From CAYYRI01 sp964474185 (lineage in GTDB: Bacteria; Patescibacteriota; Minisyncoccia; Minisyncoccales; RBG-13-42-11), in contig CAYYRI010000012.1 of the NCBI GenBank assembly GCA_964474185.1, positions 1-12,786 on the forward strand: 12,786 bases of DNA, written 5' to 3'. Shown here in pieces: positions 1 through 6,481 of this stretch. The stretch's first letter is position 1; each line of letters opens with the position of its first letter. Below the pieces are notes generated by a model, which was not told the DNA's origin, made no database searches, and saw only the letters and a list, made by a program, of their open reading frames with translations. The translations under genes were made by a program, and so were the position numbers.

Positions 1-3000
1 ACAGGCCGAGCGCTTCTTTTGCCGGCCAATTCGAAACTTATCTTAACGTAAGAGGGAAAAAAGAATTGTTAAAAGCGGTCAAAAAAAGCATTATTTCAAC
101 CTTTACCGACAGAGCCATTGCTTACAGGGAAGAAAAAAAAATAGGGCAAATGGAATTCGGCCTTTCCGTCGGCGTTCAAAAAATGGTCAGGTCGGACCTG
201 GCTTCCTCGGGAATAATTTTCACCCTGGATACCGAAACGGGATTTTCAAACGTCGTTTTAATCAATTCGATTTGGGGAGTGGGGGAAATGATCGTCAAGG
301 GCAAGATAACTCCCGACCAGTTTTATGTCTTTAAGCCAACCCTGAAACAAGGATACAGGCCGATTATCGTTAAAAATTTAGGAAGAAAAAATAAAAAATA
401 TATTTTTGCAAAAAACGGAGGATTGGAGGAAGCGGATGTTTTCCCTCAAAATCAATTAAAATTTTCTCTCAGCGACGAAGATGTTTTAACCTTGGCCAAA
501 TGGGCGGTTTTAATCGAAGAGCATTACGGAAAGCCCCAGGATATCGAATGGGCGAAAGACGGAAAAACGGGAAAATTATTCATCGTCCAGTCAAGGCCGG
601 AAACGGTTTATGCGGTTCAAAACGAAAAAACAACATACGAAGAATATCAAATTAAAACCAAAAAATCCCCGATTTTAACCGGCATTGCCATCGGCAATAA
701 AATCGGGATTGGAAAAATAAGATTGATTTCGGATGTTTCAAAAATTTCCGGATTCCAAAAAGGCGAAGTCCTGTTAACGAAAATGACCGATCCCGACTGG
801 GTGCCGATTATGAGGCTGGCTTCGGCCATTATTACCGACGAAGGCGGAAAAACCTGCTTTGCTGGGGATACAAAAATTCTTACCAACAAAGGCTTCCTTT
901 CGATTAAAGAAATAGCAGAAATATTTAACAGCGTGTCAATAGAGGTTCTTTCGCTAAACCGAGAATCTTTAAAGATAGAGTGGAAAAGAGTAGTTAATGC
1001 TTTTAAGCGAAAATCTTCCACGATTGAAATAAACGTCTCTCAAACAGGCAGAATGAAAGATAATACTTTAAGAACGACACCGGATCACAAGTTTATAACT
1101 TTTAATAATAGATGTTTGATCTCAGAGGAAATTCAGAATATTATCCGAAGCCAAAGAGGAATCCTTAGTCTTCAAAAAATCCCCTCAAAGGATTATTTGT
1201 CTTTTTCTCCTAAGATCGGCTATTTATTGGGGGCTATTAGCACGGATGGACATGTAAGAATAGACAGAACAAAAGCACAAATTCACTTTGTTCAAAAACC
1301 AACAGTAGCTAAAAAAGATTTCATCGAAAAAGTAAAAAAATATTTTGCTGATGAGTATAGATACGATCTGCATTTATATAAAAAACATCCCAGCCAGGGG
1401 ATAATAAGAGGAAAAATAATAAACGGATCGGCTGCCCTCGATTTAAGATGCTACAATAAAAAAATTGCAACAGACATTGTGCAGAAACAAAGAAAAATCT
1501 CAGATATTTTAATCAAAGCAAACAAAGAATTTTTGCTTAATTTTATAGCCGGAGCAATCGACGGAGACGGCACATATAATGAAAAAGCAAATAGAATAAA
1601 TATTTTTTGTTCAAAGCAGTTTCTTCTAGAAGCAATAACTATCACTTGTCTTCGACTGGGAGTAAGTTTCCAAGTAGTAAAGAATAGAAATATTCATAAT
1701 ATTCAAATTGTCGATGGGATTGAGGAGATTTTAGAATATACTTCTAGGGTTAAAGGGTGTTATAGAATAAGAGTAATGGGGACAAGATTTTTTAAAGCAA
1801 AACAACTGCTAGAAGACATTATCAGAAGGATCAATTATCGAGGAAGAATTTTAATCTATGTAAAGAATAATTTACTTATCGATGCAGAAAAAATCAGAAA
1901 TTATGTGATTCCAATGATTAAGGGGCAATCTGAAAATCATGCCTTGACCAAGATTATCGAATCTAATTTAAAGATGTTGAGAGTTGATGTTGAAGGGAAA
2001 ACTGCCAAAAGCAAGGATGTCTACAACATAGAAGTAGAGAACAATCATAACTACGTAGTTTTTACCAGAAGATATACTCCAATAATAGTTGAAAATTGCC
2101 ATGCCGCCATTGTCAGCCGCGAATTGGGCGTGCCCTGCATCGTCGGGGCCGGAAGAGCGACGAAAATTTTTAAAAACGGCGAAACCGTGACGGTTGATTG
2201 CACTCAAGGGTCAGTCGGGAGAATTTATCAGGGGGAAATCCCGTTTATTCTCAAGAAATACGACCTGAAGAAGATACCAAAATTAAAAACAAAAATAATG
2301 ATAAATATCGGCGCTCCCGATATCGCTTTCAAAACCTCATTTCTGCCGAATGCCGGAGTGGGGCTGGCGAGGATTGAGTTTATTTTAGCGGATAAAATCA
2401 GGATTCATCCTTTGGCGCTTTATCATTACGGCAAGGGTTTCAAGGACAGAAAAACAAAATCGGAAATTGGCCGAATCACTTCGGGTTTTAAAGATAAAAA
2501 GCAATACTTCATCGATAAATTAGCCGAAGGAATTTCCCAAATCGCTTCAGCTTTTTATCCGAAGCCGGTTATCGTCAGATTGTCCGATTTCAAGTCAAAC
2601 GAATACGCCGAGCTTCTGGGCGGCAGTATTTTTGAACCGAAAGAATCAAACCCGATGCTGGGCTGGCGGGGCGCTTCGAGGTACTACGACGAAAAATTCA
2701 AGCCGGCTTTCAAAATGGAATGCCAGGCGATTAAAAAAGCCAGGGAAGTTTTCGGCCTTAAGAATATCTGGGTAATGGTTCCTTTTTGCCGGACGGTGGA
2801 AGAGGGGAAAACGGTTTTGGAAGAAATGAGAAAAAACGGCCTGGGAAAGACGGGAAACGGCTTAAAGGTGATTGTCATGTGCGAAATTCCCTCAAACGTC
2901 GTTTTGGCCGATAAGTTCCTGGATATTTTCGACGGAATGTCGATAGGAAGCAACGACCTCACTCAGTTGGTTTTGGGGCTGGACAGGGATTCCGCCTTGG

Positions 3001-3236
3001 TTGCCAAAGTCGGCGACGAGAGAAACGAAGCCGTGAAAGAAATGGTAAAAAAAGTAATCGAGGTCTGCAAAAGAAGGAAAAAATACGTGGGCATTTGCGG
3101 CGAAGCAGCTTCTATACCAGAATTTGCTAAATTTTTAATTAACTGTGAGATAGAATCTTTATCTGTAAATTCAGATTCGGTAATAAAAACAATCCTAATA
3201 GTAGCAGACGAAGAAAAGAAATTAAAAAAAGAATAA
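1..3236 (+). CDS. ppsA: Phosphoenolpyruvate synthase, 5'-partial, intein-containing
   Basis: PEP synthase (pyruvate, water dikinase) makes PEP from pyruvate and ATP in gluconeogenesis. The frame is open to the window edge and the first codons (from 3) read ASFAGQFETYLNVRGKKELL, a conserved part of the ATP-grasp domain, so the gene starts upstream and the TTG at 66 is not its start. Visible in order are the end of the nucleotide-binding domain (KMVRSDLASSGIIFTLDTETGF), the swivelling phosphohistidine domain (EGGKT-C-HAAIVSRELG, interrupted by an intein), and the PEP-binding TIM barrel (GLARIEF, MLGWRGASRYY, GSNDLTQLVLGLDRD, catalytic Cys in GICGEA, codon 3096-3098). From about 3104 to the stop the codon use becomes markedly AT-rich, although the protein still follows the family to its usual end (IESLSVNSDSVIKTIL). 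I read this tail as a replacement brought by the downstream endonuclease cassette. Activity requires intein splicing. The family call is near certain. Confidence 0.95.
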   Translation, partial: RPSASFAGQFETYLNVRGKKELLKAVKKSIISTFTDRAIAYREEKKIGQMEFGLSVGVQKMVRSDLASSGIIFTLDTETGFSNVVLINSIWGVGEMIVKGKITPDQFYVFKPTLKQGYRPIIVKNLGRKNKKYIFAKNGGLEEADVFPQNQLKFSLSDEDVLTLAKWAVLIEEHYGKPQDIEWAKDGKTGKLFIVQSRPETVYAVQNEKTTYEEYQIKTKKSPILTGIAIGNKIGIGKIRLISDVSKISGFQKGEVLLTKMTDPDWVPIMRLASAIITDEGGKTCFAGDTKILTNKGFLSIKEIAEIFNSVSIEVLSLNRESLKIEWKRVVNAFKRKSSTIEINVSQTGRMKDNTLRTTPDHKFITFNNRCLISEEIQNIIRSQRGILSLQKIPSKDYLSFSPKIGYLLGAISTDGHVRIDRTKAQIHFVQKPTVAKKDFIEKVKKYFADEYRYDLHLYKKHPSQGIIRGKIINGSAALDLRCYNKKIATDIVQKQRKISDILIKANKEFLLNFIAGAIDGDGTYNEKANRINIFCSKQFLLEAITITCLRLGVSFQVVKNRNIHNIQIVDGIEEILEYTSRVKGCYRIRVMGTRFFKAKQLLEDIIRRINYRGRILIYVKNNLLIDAEKIRNYVIPMIKGQSENHALTKIIESNLKMLRVDVEGKTAKSKDVYNIEVENNHNYVVFTRRYTPIIVENCHAAIVSRELGVPCIVGAGRATKIFKNGETVTVDCTQGSVGRIYQGEIPFILKKYDLKKIPKLKTKIMINIGAPDIAFKTSFLPNAGVGLARIEFILADKIRIHPLALYHYGKGFKDRKTKSEIGRITSGFKDKKQYFIDKLAEGISQIASAFYPKPVIVRLSDFKSNEYAELLGGSIFEPKESNPMLGWRGASRYYDEKFKPAFKMECQAIKKAREVFGLKNIWVMVPFCRTVEEGKTVLEEMRKNGLGKTGNGLKVIVMCEIPSNVVLADKFLDIFDGMSIGSNDLTQLVLGLDRDSALVAKVGDERNEAVKEMVKKVIEVCKRRKKYVGICGEAASIPEFAKFLINCEIESLSVNSDSVIKTILIVADEEKKLKKE
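855..2096 (+). mobile_element. LAGLIDADG intein in PEP synthase (414 aa)
   Basis: In-frame insertion splitting the ppsA motif GGKT|CHAAI. It starts with Cys1 (CFAGDTKILTNKGF, block A), has block B near intein residues 72-83 (TTPDHKF, TxxH), two endonuclease motifs (LLGAISTDG near 124-132 and IAGAIDGDG near 231-239, both with the catalytic acid), block F (VYNIEVENNHNYVV, 389-402) and ends IIVEN with Asn414, followed by Cys+1. This is a full splicing plus homing-endonuclease architecture with no frameshift, so I predict it is active. The next extein residue after Cys+1 is the phosphohistidine, so the unspliced protein should be inactive. The penultimate residue is Glu, not the usual His. The insert is more AT-rich than the flanking extein. 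Inteins at this catalytic site of PEP synthase are known from archaea (Methanocaldococcus jannaschii), by recall. Confidence 0.95.
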
Positions 3237-4264
3237 ATTCACATGAGAATTAATATCTATGATTTTTTGATAGACAATGACATAGTTCATGTTAAAGTAG
3301 ATAAGCTATTTATTAAGGAGATAAAAGAAAAAATAATAAAAAGATTTGGTTCTTTAAGAAAATATAATTTTCAGAAATTGAAAATTTATTACGGTACCCT
3401 GAAGGCCGAATTTAGGATTAATGAGTATTTTAAATTCCCCCGATTGTTAAAAATAGCCAGCGAAGTGGGTATATCTAAAGAAGAGACTTTCTCTCACATA
3501 AAAGCATTTTTTGCTAGAGGTTCGAATACGCACAGAGAATTGGTTTTGCCGAAAGAATTTATAATTGATAAACAATTTGTTGAGGGTTATGCTTTATATT
3601 TAGCAGAAGGAGATAATGGTTCTAATGGAAAAACTATACCTCGGAAAGTTAGATTTACAAATTCAAAACTTCCGGTTGTAAAGAACTTTCAAGATTGGTT
3701 AATTAAATATTTTCCTAATAATAATTATTATCTTTTAATTCGTATTCCTGACGATAAAGTTTTTACTGAGGAATACTACGATTATCTTAAAAAATACTTT
3801 AATTTAGATAACTTCCAAATTAAAACTCAGATATGCAGATGGAAAAGAAAGAAAGGATTTGTGTATAAAATTTGCTGCGATCAAGCAATTCTCATTGATT
3901 TAATTCTGTCTTTAGAAAATACAATTAAAAATTTATGTTTATGTGACAAAAAATTAGCGGCTGCTTATATTAGAGGAATGATGATAGGCGAAGGGACGGC
4001 TTATTTAAATAAAAGTAGATATGTTAGAATCGAAATGAGAAACGAAAGAGAAATAGAGTATATTTATAAATTATTTAAATTATTAGGATATACTTGTGAG
4101 CTTTCCTTAAGAAGTAATAGAGAAAATATGTGGAGTATTTATATCGGGGCTAAACAATTAAAGAAATTTTATGATGAGATTGGCTTTGGAGTTCACCAGG
4201 AAAGACAGAAAATTTTAGAGGCAGCGGTTAATAAAATATTAAGAGTAAATCAATATATTTAATA
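3104..4264 (+). mobile_element. Homing cassette: substitute ppsA tail plus endonuclease gene
   Basis: Boundaries are approximate. On the left, ppsA composition changes within a few codons after the catalytic-Cys motif GICGEA. On the right, a second, non-identical ppsA tail resumes at about 4253-4268. Between them lie about 130 nt encoding an alternative PEP synthase C-terminus with its own stop (3234-3236), 6 nt of spacer and a LAGLIDADG endonuclease ORF. The simplest reading is that a homing endonuclease gene inserted into the conserved 3' part of ppsA while supplying a new, sequence-diverged 3' end, which keeps the gene functional and destroys the cleavage site. The two tails share IES, VIKTIL and other residues. 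I see no intein termini. A group I intron is unlikely because the frame reaches a family-like C-terminus before the endonuclease gene. Confidence 0.75.
3243..4262 (+). CDS. Free-standing LAGLIDADG homing endonuclease
   Basis: A 339-residue protein with two LAGLIDADG motifs: GYALYLAEG (acid Glu122) and IRGMMIGEG (acid Glu250), about 128 residues apart, as expected for a monomeric double-motif enzyme. Residues about 62-90 (KFPRLLKIASEVGISKEETFSHI) look like a helix-turn-helix ahead of the first motif. The protein is rich in Lys, Tyr and Asn and the gene is strongly AT-rich compared with ppsA exteins or the downstream pfkB-family gene. The ATG lies 6 nt after the ppsA stop and has no clear Shine-Dalgarno, so expression is probably by translational coupling to ppsA. 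Its likely job is to cut ppsA alleles that lack the cassette and drive its own copying. Both catalytic acids are present, so I predict an active nuclease. It shows no clear resemblance to the ppsA intein outside the LAGLIDADG motifs. Confidence 0.85.
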   Translation: MRINIYDFLIDNDIVHVKVDKLFIKEIKEKIIKRFGSLRKYNFQKLKIYYGTLKAEFRINEYFKFPRLLKIASEVGISKEETFSHIKAFFARGSNTHRELVLPKEFIIDKQFVEGYALYLAEGDNGSNGKTIPRKVRFTNSKLPVVKNFQDWLIKYFPNNNYYLLIRIPDDKVFTEEYYDYLKKYFNLDNFQIKTQICRWKRKKGFVYKICCDQAILIDLILSLENTIKNLCLCDKKLAAAYIRGMMIGEGTAYLNKSRYVRIEMRNEREIEYIYKLFKLLGYTCELSLRSNRENMWSIYIGAKQLKKFYDEIGFGVHQERQKILEAAVNKILRVNQYI

Positions 4265-4342
4265 AGAGAAGGAATCGAATCAATGTCTCTGAATCCCGAC
4301 ACCGTCATTAAAACAATCTTATCTCTTAGTAAGAAAAAATAG
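4265..4342 (+). pseudogene. Orphan native 3' end of ppsA
   Basis: In a frame different from the endonuclease ORF the sequence reads REGIESMSLNPDTVIKTI followed by LSLSKKK and TAG (4340-4342). This matches the canonical PEP synthase C-terminus (E. coli-like pattern EGIdSlSLNPDTV) better than the tail now attached to ppsA does, which has NSDS in place of NPDT. The preceding in-frame codons (4253-4264, IYLI) may still be native (FLI-REGIES) or mark the junction. Its codon use (CTG, CCC, GAC, ACC, GTC) resembles upstream ppsA, not the AT-rich insert. It is presumably untranslated, although an internal ATG occurs at 4283. Confidence 0.85.
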
Positions 4343-4352
4343 TTAAAAATTA

Positions 4353-4386
4353 AAATAGTACTACGGACTAGTCTATGGTACTATTT
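4353..4386. promoter_or_regulatory. 34-bp palindrome 1 upstream of the TrpR-like gene
   Basis: The outer arms AAATAGTAC (4353-4361) and GTACTATTT (4378-4386) are perfect inverted repeats, and the inner part centres on ACTAGT. It differs from the second palindrome at 6 of 34 positions, including a compensated change in the arms (T/A here, C/G there). It lies about 28 bp before the regulator's ATG, just upstream of an AT-rich stretch with TATAGAAT (4389-4396) that could serve as a -10, so a bound protein would block transcription. ACTAGT and GTAC are also words of the E. coli TrpR operator. The alternative is a terminator hairpin for the ppsA unit, but the U-run is poor. The repeat is certain, the operator role is inferred. 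Confidence 0.6.
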
Positions 4387-4413
4387 AATATAGAATATAA
4401 ATAAAGATAAAAA

Positions 4414-4935
4414 ATGGGAAGGTTTCACTTAAACAGTTTACCAAAAGAAAAGAGGATCCAAATGATAGGAGAATTTTATGACGTGATAGCTTCTTTAAAA
4501 ACCAGAGAAGAGGTACGTTTGTTTTTTAAGGACTTATTGACGCCAGATGAAATTACCACTTTGATGCGAAGAATAGAGGTAGCAGCTCTCTTAATGGCCG
4601 GATTTACTTATGAGAAAATAGCTCAATTATTAGGGGTGGGGAGAGGAAAAGTTACTAACGTTCAAAAATCATTAACAAGAAGTGGGGACGGTTATAAAAT
4701 AATTATTAAAAGATTATTGGAAAGCCGGAAGAAAAAATTAAAAACTCAGAAGAAATGGGCCAGAACTGCCAATTCTTCTTTTGAGAGTTTAAAACAAAAA
4801 TACCCGCTTCATTTTCTTTTATTTAATTTGATTGATGAAATTTCAGAATCCCTGGGAGGAGATAAGCTTAAAAACGAAAAAGAGGCATTGATTTTTACGC
4901 CCTCCAATAAAACAACAAACAGTACCACGAACTAG
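4414..4935 (+). CDS. TrpR/YerC-like transcriptional regulator
   Basis: A 173-residue protein whose residues about 25-90 match the Trp-repressor superfamily (YerC/YecD type): LKTREEVRLFFKDLLTPDEI, then MRRIEVAALLMAGFTYEKIA and the DNA-contacting helix region QLLGVGRGKVTNVQKSL. YerC-type proteins are usually near 100 residues. This one has an extra basic C-terminal half (ESRKKKLKTQKKWAR, then PLHFLLFNLIDEI) that I do not recognise. Full repressor-fold spacing is kept. Whether it binds tryptophan or any ligand cannot be told. It sits between the ppsA remnant and a broken acetyltransferase gene, AT-rich throughout. It is bracketed by two near-identical 34-bp palindromes and the second one contains its stop codon, which suggests autoregulation or a small mobile unit. 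Confidence 0.85.
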   Translation: MGRFHLNSLPKEKRIQMIGEFYDVIASLKTREEVRLFFKDLLTPDEITTLMRRIEVAALLMAGFTYEKIAQLLGVGRGKVTNVQKSLTRSGDGYKIIIKRLLESRKKKLKTQKKWARTANSSFESLKQKYPLHFLLFNLIDEISESLGGDKLKNEKEALIFTPSNKTTNSTTN

Positions 4936-4950
4936 TCCGTGGTACTGTTT
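4917..4950. promoter_or_regulatory. 34-bp palindrome 2 overlapping the regulator's stop codon
   Basis: The arms AAACAGTACCACG (4917-4929) and CGTGGTACTGTTT (4938-4950) are perfect 13-bp inverted repeats around AACTAGTC. The TAG stop of the TrpR-like gene lies in the centre, so its last residues (NSTTN) are encoded by the left arm. As RNA it would form a strong hairpin, but only TGTTT follows, so it is at best a weak intrinsic terminator. It could equally be an operator or an end sequence matching the palindrome at 4353-4386. Confidence 0.65.
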
Positions 4951-4981
4951 AGATTAAAAATTAAAGAAATATAAATTTTAT

Positions 4982-5468
4982 ATGGCGAAGGTTAAAATTT
5001 TAATTAGGAAGGCCACTGTTAATGATTTGAAAGATATTTTAAGGCTAAATCGTAAATTATTTCTAAAAGAGTACAGGGAATTCGATAAAACCCTAGACGT
5101 AAATTGGACATACGGCAAGGAAGGCAGGAAGTTTTTTAAGAATGCTATTGTTAAAAAAGAAAATTTCTGTGAAGTTGTAGAAAATAAAAATAAAATAGTC
5201 GGATACTTAAACGGCGGTATGGCAAAAAAAAATACCATGGCGCAAACGAGCCCGGTATGCCTATTTGGGAAGTATTTTTATTGACAGGAGATTTAGAAAT
5301 AAGGGTTTAGGTGCTAAATTAATAAAAAATTTTATAAATTGGTGTAAGAAAAATAGGATTAATTACTTGTCTGTTACGGCTTCTGCTGAAAATAAATTAG
5401 GTATAGATTTTTATCACAAATCCGAATTTAAAGATTACGATTTAACTTTACAAATAAAACTTTCATAA
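4982..5468 (+). pseudogene. GNAT-family N-acetyltransferase, frameshifted at an A9 run
   Basis: Two overlapping reading frames together make one GNAT protein of about 161 residues. The first (4982-5284) carries the N-terminal part, IRKATVNDLKDILRLNRKLF to IVGYLNGGMAKK. The second carries KIPWRKRARYAYLGSIFIDR followed by the acetyl-CoA pyrophosphate-binding motif RFRNKGLGAKLI and the C-terminal strand region (VTASAENKLGIDFYHKSEF). The join is at nine consecutive A (5224-5232). Eight A would give one continuous frame with the expected GNAT spacing. It may be a sequencing or assembly indel, a true pseudogene, a phase-variable gene, or one read through by transcriptional slippage. The acceptor substrate is unknown. 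No strong ribosome-binding site is seen. Confidence 0.8.
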
Positions 5469-5473
5469 AAACT

Positions 5474-6481
5474 ATGTACGATATCATAACTTTCGGGTCG
5501 GCGACCCGGGACATTTATCTGAAGTCAAAAAAATTCCTGTCTTTGCCCGGAGAAAAATTCGTTACGGGCGAAGGAATCTGCCTGGCTTTGGGATCGAAGA
5601 CCGAGGTGGAAGATATTTTATTTTTCTCGGGCGGCGGCGGAACGAATACGGCCGTTACTTTTAAAAACCAGGGGTTTAAAGTCGCTTATTGCGGCATGGT
5701 TGGCAGCGATTTTTTCGGCAACTTGATAATCGAAGAATTGAAAAAGCTCAAAATCGAAGCCGGTTTCGTCCGGAAAACGAAAATCAAGCCCACCAATCTT
5801 TCGGTTTTTCTGGCTTATCCCGGAAAGGACAGGACGATTTTGGTTTATCGGGGGGCGTCGGATCTTCTTTCCAAGAAAGACATTCCCTGGGCGGAAATCA
5901 AAAAAAGCCGCTGGTTTTATCTGGCTCCTTTTTCCGGAAAGCTCGCCTTGCTTACGCAGGAGCTGGTTGATTTTGCAAAGAAAAATAAGATTAAAGTGGC
6001 TTTTAATCCCGGCTACAATCAATTGACTCTGCCCCAAAAAATCCTGGAAAGAATTTTGAATAAAATCGATATTTTGATATTAAACAGGGAAGAGGCGTCT
6101 TTGCTCACCAAAATCCCTTACCGGAAAGAAAAAGAGGTTTTTAAAAAAATTGACGAGATGACGAAAGGAATTGCGATAATGACAAAGGGAGGGGAAGGCG
6201 CGGTGGTCTCGGACGGGGAATATCTTTACCGGGCGGCATCCTTGAAGTCGAAGGGCGTTGACGGAACCGGAGCAGGAGATGCTTTCGGATCGGGCTTTGT
6301 TTCGGGCATGATTAAAAAAAACGACATTGTTTACGCCATTCAGCTGGCCATGGCAAATTCAAGCTATGCTATTACAAAATGGGGCGCAAAAGAAGGGTTG
6401 TTAACAAAAAACCAGAAATGGCCGAAAGTTAAGGTAATAAAAGAAAAGTGTTCATATAAAGGATTATGTCTGCAAAAATAA
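5474..6481 (+). CDS. PfkB-family carbohydrate kinase
   Basis: A 335-residue cytosolic kinase of the ribokinase/PfkB family, phosphorylating a sugar or nucleoside hydroxyl with ATP. It shows the N-terminal substrate domain (FFSGGGGTNTAVTFKNQGFK and GMVGSDFFGNLI), a central NREEA motif (ILNREEASLLT) and the C-terminal PfkB signature DGTGAGDAFGSGFVSG with the catalytic Asp. The substrate cannot be fixed from sequence, and ribokinase-, adenosine kinase- or fructokinase-type activity are all possible. The neighbouring aldolase makes a sugar-phosphate role plausible. It starts at ATG 5474, 5 nt after the acetyltransferase stop, and its end overlaps the aldolase start by 16 nt, implying co-translation. 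Composition returns here to the higher-GC style of ppsA. Confidence 0.9.
   Translation: MYDIITFGSATRDIYLKSKKFLSLPGEKFVTGEGICLALGSKTEVEDILFFSGGGGTNTAVTFKNQGFKVAYCGMVGSDFFGNLIIEELKKLKIEAGFVRKTKIKPTNLSVFLAYPGKDRTILVYRGASDLLSKKDIPWAEIKKSRWFYLAPFSGKLALLTQELVDFAKKNKIKVAFNPGYNQLTLPQKILERILNKIDILILNREEASLLTKIPYRKEKEVFKKIDEMTKGIAIMTKGGEGAVVSDGEYLYRAASLKSKGVDGTGAGDAFGSGFVSGMIKKNDIVYAIQLAMANSSYAITKWGAKEGLLTKNQKWPKVKVIKEKCSYKGLCLQK

Noticed and set aside
66..68. TTG at 66 as the start of PEP synthase
   Set aside because: The frame is open to the window edge and the upstream codons encode conserved ATP-grasp sequence (ASFAGQFETYLNV), so the gene begins outside the window.
3104..4264. Insertion in ppsA as a second intein or a group I intron
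   Set aside because: No Cys/Ser start or Asn end flanks the insert, and the ppsA frame reaches a normal family C-terminus and stop before the endonuclease ORF. A degenerate intron is not formally excluded.
4283..4342. Small ORF starting at ATG 4283
   Set aside because: It is the end of the displaced ppsA tail and has no ribosome-binding site.
5618..6037. Antisense ORF of 139 codons opposite the PfkB-family gene
   Set aside because: The opposite strand carries an unmistakable kinase. The antisense protein has no recognisable motif or start context. The same holds for the antisense ORFs over fba, rplY, rpsB and prfA.
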